From Candidatus Gastranaerophilales bacterium (lineage in GTDB: Bacteria > Cyanobacteriota > Vampirovibrionia > Gastranaerophilales > Gastranaerophilaceae), in NCBI GenBank assembly GCA_944324165.1, contig CALUVG010000012.1, positions 1 through 63,776 on the forward strand: a stretch of DNA of 63,776 bases, written 5' to 3'. Below are positions 61,130 to 63,776 of the stretch, piece by piece. The notes below the pieces were generated by a model. The model was not told the origin of the DNA and ran no database searches. It worked only from the letters and a program-made list of their open reading frames with translations. Each line of letters starts with the position of its first letter. The stretch's first letter is position 1. The position numbers and the translations under genes are program-made.

Positions 61130-62717
61130 TGATGGTAAGACAGTAAGTGTCTTAAAAGCTGCCTGGATGATAGCGGTAGTAACTATATTTAGCAAATTAA
61201 TAGGATTTGTCAGAGATGTAGTTATAGCAAATTACTACGGTGCAAATACAGTATCTGACGCGTATTTCTATGCATATCAGATACCATCGCTTGCAATAAT
61301 TCTTCTTGGCGGAGTGGGCGGACCTTTTCACAGTGCAACTGTAGCGGTGTTTACTAAACTTATTCCTGATTTGAAAGCTAAACCAACAGAATTTGTTAAT
61401 AAATTATACAATACTTTTTTAACCGCAAGTGTGATGTTTTTTACATTTTTGGGTTTAATATTTTTTATATTTTCAGACAAAATAATGCAGATAATAATTT
61501 CTGATTCCAACCCTGAATTACTTACACTTGCAGCACAGCATTTACAGATAATGACCCCTGTATTTATAGTCGGTGGTATTGTTGGAATTTATTACGGTCT
61601 TTTGATTACTTACAAAGAGTTTATGCTGCCTAATTTTTCTCCGATTGTAATGAGTGTAGTTATTATACTTATGGTAATGCTGACCAAACATGATCCACAC
61701 GGTTATGTGTTAGCCATTGCCACAACAATAGGGGCTATCTGTCAGTTTTTACTTCAGTTTCCCAAAATCAGACAGCTTGGATTCAGATTTAAACCGAATT
61801 TTGAATTTCACAACAATCCGGAATTTAAAAATATATGTGAACTTTTATTCCCTGCAATTTTGAGTTCTACAGTCGGACAGATACATATTTATGTAGATAT
61901 GTTTTTCGCATCATCATTGAAAGAAGGGGCATGGACTGCTATCGGATATGCAAACAGAATTTTTCAGTTCCCTGTTGGAATACTTGTGACAGCATTTTTA
62001 GTACCACTGTTTCCAATATTTTCACGGCTTGTTGCAGAAAATGATATGGACGGAATAAGACGATATTTTAATAAAGGGGTCGGAGTATTATTTTTCGGCG
62101 CAATTCCTATTATTATCGGAATTCTTGTTGTTGGCTACGATGGAGTCAGTCTGATTTTTGAACGCGGGGCATTTGATGCTAAAGCAACATTTATGGTAAC
62201 TGAGGCTTTGTGGTTTCTGTCTGTCTCAATTTTGCCTTATGTGTTCAGGGATTCTATAACAAGAGTGTACTATTCTTTTAATGATTCCAAAACGCCGTTT
62301 GTTATTGCATTTTCTTCAATAATTTTGAAATACTTATTGAATGTAGTTTTTATCACAATACTTGGCATGGGAATAGGAGGAATAACATTATCAACCTCAC
62401 TTGTAACCTTATTTAATGCAGTTGCACTTGGTGTTTTAATACAGAAAAAACTTGATATGAAGTATAAAGAATTATTTATAAATCTTTGTAAAATGATTTT
62501 TGCGGGATTAATATCATTTGTGCTTTGTATGGCAACAGCATATGTAATAGTTCATTATTTAACATTACCAAAAGCTTTGCTGGAAATAACAAAAATAATT
62601 ATTGTTGGAATTGTCTGTCTTGCAACATACACGTCTCTAAATATATCATTTGGAATGGAATATGCAACCGAGCTTGCCGAACGCTTTATAAATAAGATAA
62701 AAAGGACAAAAACATGA
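61107..62717 (+). CDS. murJ: Lipid II flippase MurJ/MviN
   Basis: 536 residues with about 14 membrane helices. It flips lipid II to the outside for peptidoglycan synthesis. Family signs: TIFSKLIGFVRDVVIANYYG near the N-terminus, the VGGPFHSATVAVFTKLIPDL segment and the VRFPVGIL-like FQFPVGILVTAFLVPLFPIF. Overlaps spoIID by 23 nt and tsaC by 4 nt. Confidence 0.94.
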   Translation: MTAKTIGDDGKTVSVLKAAWMIAVVTIFSKLIGFVRDVVIANYYGANTVSDAYFYAYQIPSLAIILLGGVGGPFHSATVAVFTKLIPDLKAKPTEFVNKLYNTFLTASVMFFTFLGLIFFIFSDKIMQIIISDSNPELLTLAAQHLQIMTPVFIVGGIVGIYYGLLITYKEFMLPNFSPIVMSVVIILMVMLTKHDPHGYVLAIATTIGAICQFLLQFPKIRQLGFRFKPNFEFHNNPEFKNICELLFPAILSSTVGQIHIYVDMFFASSLKEGAWTAIGYANRIFQFPVGILVTAFLVPLFPIFSRLVAENDMDGIRRYFNKGVGVLFFGAIPIIIGILVVGYDGVSLIFERGAFDAKATFMVTEALWFLSVSILPYVFRDSITRVYYSFNDSKTPFVIAFSSIILKYLLNVVFITILGMGIGGITLSTSLVTLFNAVALGVLIQKKLDMKYKELFINLCKMIFAGLISFVLCMATAYVIVHYLTLPKALLEITKIIIVGIVCLATYTSLNISFGMEYATELAERFINKIKRTKT

Positions 62718-63298
62718 TAAAAAACAAAGAAGAAATAAAAAAAGTATTGGAAAATGACGGGGTAATAGCTTATGTTACTGACACGGTCTGGGGGCTGGGC
62801 TGTCTGCCGGATTCTGAAAAAGCTGTTAAAAAAATTTATGATATAAAAAAACGTGAGGCGCAAAAACCTTTAATATTGATGTCTAATGAAATTTATCACC
62901 TGCTAAATTACGTAAAAATTATTCCTAAAAACGGACAAAAATTAATAAAAAAATATTTTCCGGGAGCTTTAACCGTTGTTACAGAAAAATCAGACGCAAC
63001 CCCTTATTACATAACTTCAAATATGGAAACTGTAGGAATTCGAGTACCGGATAATAAAATTTTTCAAGAAATATGCGAAATAGCTCCGGGACATGTGCTG
63101 GCAACTACCAGTGCAAACCTTTCCCACCAGCCTTCGGCTAAAACTTATGAACAGGCACTTGAAAATATGGGGGGACTGGCTGATTTAGTTATTGAAGATT
63201 ACGGATACCATTGCAAAGGGCTTGAGTCAACAGTTGTCGGTGTTTTTGGAAACGAACTGAGAATTTTTCGTCAGGGGGCCATAAAAATCGAATTATAA
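62714..63298 (+). CDS. tsaC: Sua5/YciO/YrdC-family threonylcarbamoyl-AMP synthase
   Basis: 194 residues, making threonylcarbamoyl-AMP for tRNA t6A37. Signs: YVTDTVWGLGCLPDSEKAVK, KREAQKPLILM, FPGALTVVTEKS and the closing TSANLSHQPSA and ESTVVGVFGNELRIFRQGAI. ATGA overlap with murJ shows coupling. Confidence 0.93.
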   Translation: MIKNKEEIKKVLENDGVIAYVTDTVWGLGCLPDSEKAVKKIYDIKKREAQKPLILMSNEIYHLLNYVKIIPKNGQKLIKKYFPGALTVVTEKSDATPYYITSNMETVGIRVPDNKIFQEICEIAPGHVLATTSANLSHQPSAKTYEQALENMGGLADLVIEDYGYHCKGLESTVVGVFGNELRIFRQGAIKIEL

Positions 63299-63400
63299 AT
63301 TTTATTTTGTAAATTTTTTGTAATATTAGTTATTTTATTCTAAAGTTTTTTAATTATTGTATCGTTAGTATAAGTACAATAAAGATTAAGGAATGTAGAT

Positions 63401-63577
63401 ATGACAGAACCTATTTCAAACTTTGGACAATTTGAATATAAAGGCAAACCGACATATGATCCTAAAGCTAATAGTGTGGATGAGGAATTAAAAAGCGGTA
63501 ATATTTTCAATCCTCAACACAATATTCTAAAAGCAAATATCAATGAAATTTCTATATTTCCAAGAAAATCACAATAA
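63401..63577 (+). CDS. Small ORF, unknown
   Basis: 58 codons, MTEPISNFGQFEYKGKPTYD onward, ending before a terminator. AAGGA 8 nt upstream of the ATG and TACAAT at 63375-63380 support expression. No fold recognised; hydrophilic. Confidence 0.5.
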   Translation: MTEPISNFGQFEYKGKPTYDPKANSVDEELKSGNIFNPQHNILKANINEISIFPRKSQ

Positions 63578-63612
63578 GATATTCTAATTTCCTCCTTCTA
63601 ATAATTCTTATA

Positions 63613-63646
63613 AAAAGCCATTCTTCGATATCAGAATGGCTTTTAT
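63613..63646 (+). terminator. Terminator after the small ORF
   Basis: A 12-bp stem, AAAAGCCATTCT (63613-63624) with AGAATGGCTTTT (63633-63644), and T-rich sequence on both sides. Confidence 0.85.
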
Positions 63647-63776
63647 TATTTCACATTGCCTTATTACAGAAATCACTTAATCACTCAGTCATCTCAGATA
63701 AAATAGATATTTCTCTTGAATATTACGAAAAAGTAACAATTAATTATCAAATAAAGATTTCCAAATAATGTTAGAG

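Noticed and set aside
1-63776. tRNA, rRNA, CRISPR arrays, replication origin
   Set aside because: I looked for T-arm-like motifs, rRNA-like blocks, regularly spaced direct repeats and DnaA-box clusters and found none; this was by eye, so a weak tRNA could be missed.

Overview
The window looks like chromosome from an uncultured gut relative of the Cyanobacteria, most likely Candidatus Gastranaerophilales (Melainabacteria/Vampirovibrionia). The reasons are AT-rich DNA with dense housekeeping genes, a DUF561/Ycf23 protein otherwise typical of cyanobacteria and plastids, a long cyanobacterial-type NusB, a meso-diaminopimelate-type MurE, and several prepilin-like proteins opening with FTLAEVLITLA. 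This placement is inference from protein features; no marker-gene search was run. I saw no rRNA, tRNA, CRISPR array, complete insertion sequence or prophage.

Layout. 1-4.6 kb is accessory: a structured repeat, a class II Fic protein, an XRE regulator, a double LuxR-type HTH protein, an Mrr-type restriction enzyme and a GNAT-like protein. 4.6-11.5 kb holds hom-thrC, a prepilin, an XRE regulator, ssb, a DUF1537 kinase-pdxA pair and two overlapping mini-HTH genes. 11.5-16.8 kb (minus strand) holds secD-secF, dapA, an unknown membrane protein preceded by a histidine-rich leader peptide/attenuator, and a DUF167 gene. 16.8-30 kb holds rsh, an MBL-fold hydrolase, rpmI-rplT, yajQ, panD, folC, a glycosyltransferase, DUF561, a trypsin-like protease, ilvE and an MlaE-type permease. 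30-34.5 kb (minus strand) is signal transduction: a NarL-type regulator, a histidine kinase, a receiver protein and a degenerate GspE-like ATPase. 34.6-44.9 kb holds a GH13-like enzyme, recN, an amidase and ftsI-murE-nagA. 45-46.9 kb is an accessory island around a prepilin with a C-type-lectin-like tail. 46.9-63.3 kb holds alr, lpd, lipA, a GH57 enzyme, nusB-ftsY, a peptidase gene carrying an inserted DUF559 cassette, cysS, a class III Fic gene, another prepilin, spoIID-murJ-tsaC and a small ORF.

How the genes work together. Many serve the cell envelope: dapA, murE, ftsI, alr, murJ, the amidase, SpoIID, NagA and the M14 peptidase cover peptidoglycan synthesis, flipping, hydrolysis and recycling. 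hom, thrC and dapA belong to the aspartate family of amino acids. Lpd and LipA belong to lipoate-dependent dehydrogenases. GH57 and the GH13-like enzyme suggest alpha-glucan storage or turnover.

The strongest unusual signals are four. (1) A leaderless HisL-like leader peptide with a complete attenuator (16313-16490) upstream of a gene of unknown function. (2) A 417-bp cassette bounded by perfect 37-bp inverted repeats, encoding a DUF559 endonuclease-like domain and sitting in frame inside an M14 peptidase gene (54711-55127). (3) A prepilin whose last 45 codons and stop-codon hairpin resemble a diversity-generating-retroelement target, with no reverse transcriptase nearby (45368-46526). (4) A structured intergenic repeat in two copies with compensatory base changes (1-100 and 46571-46670).
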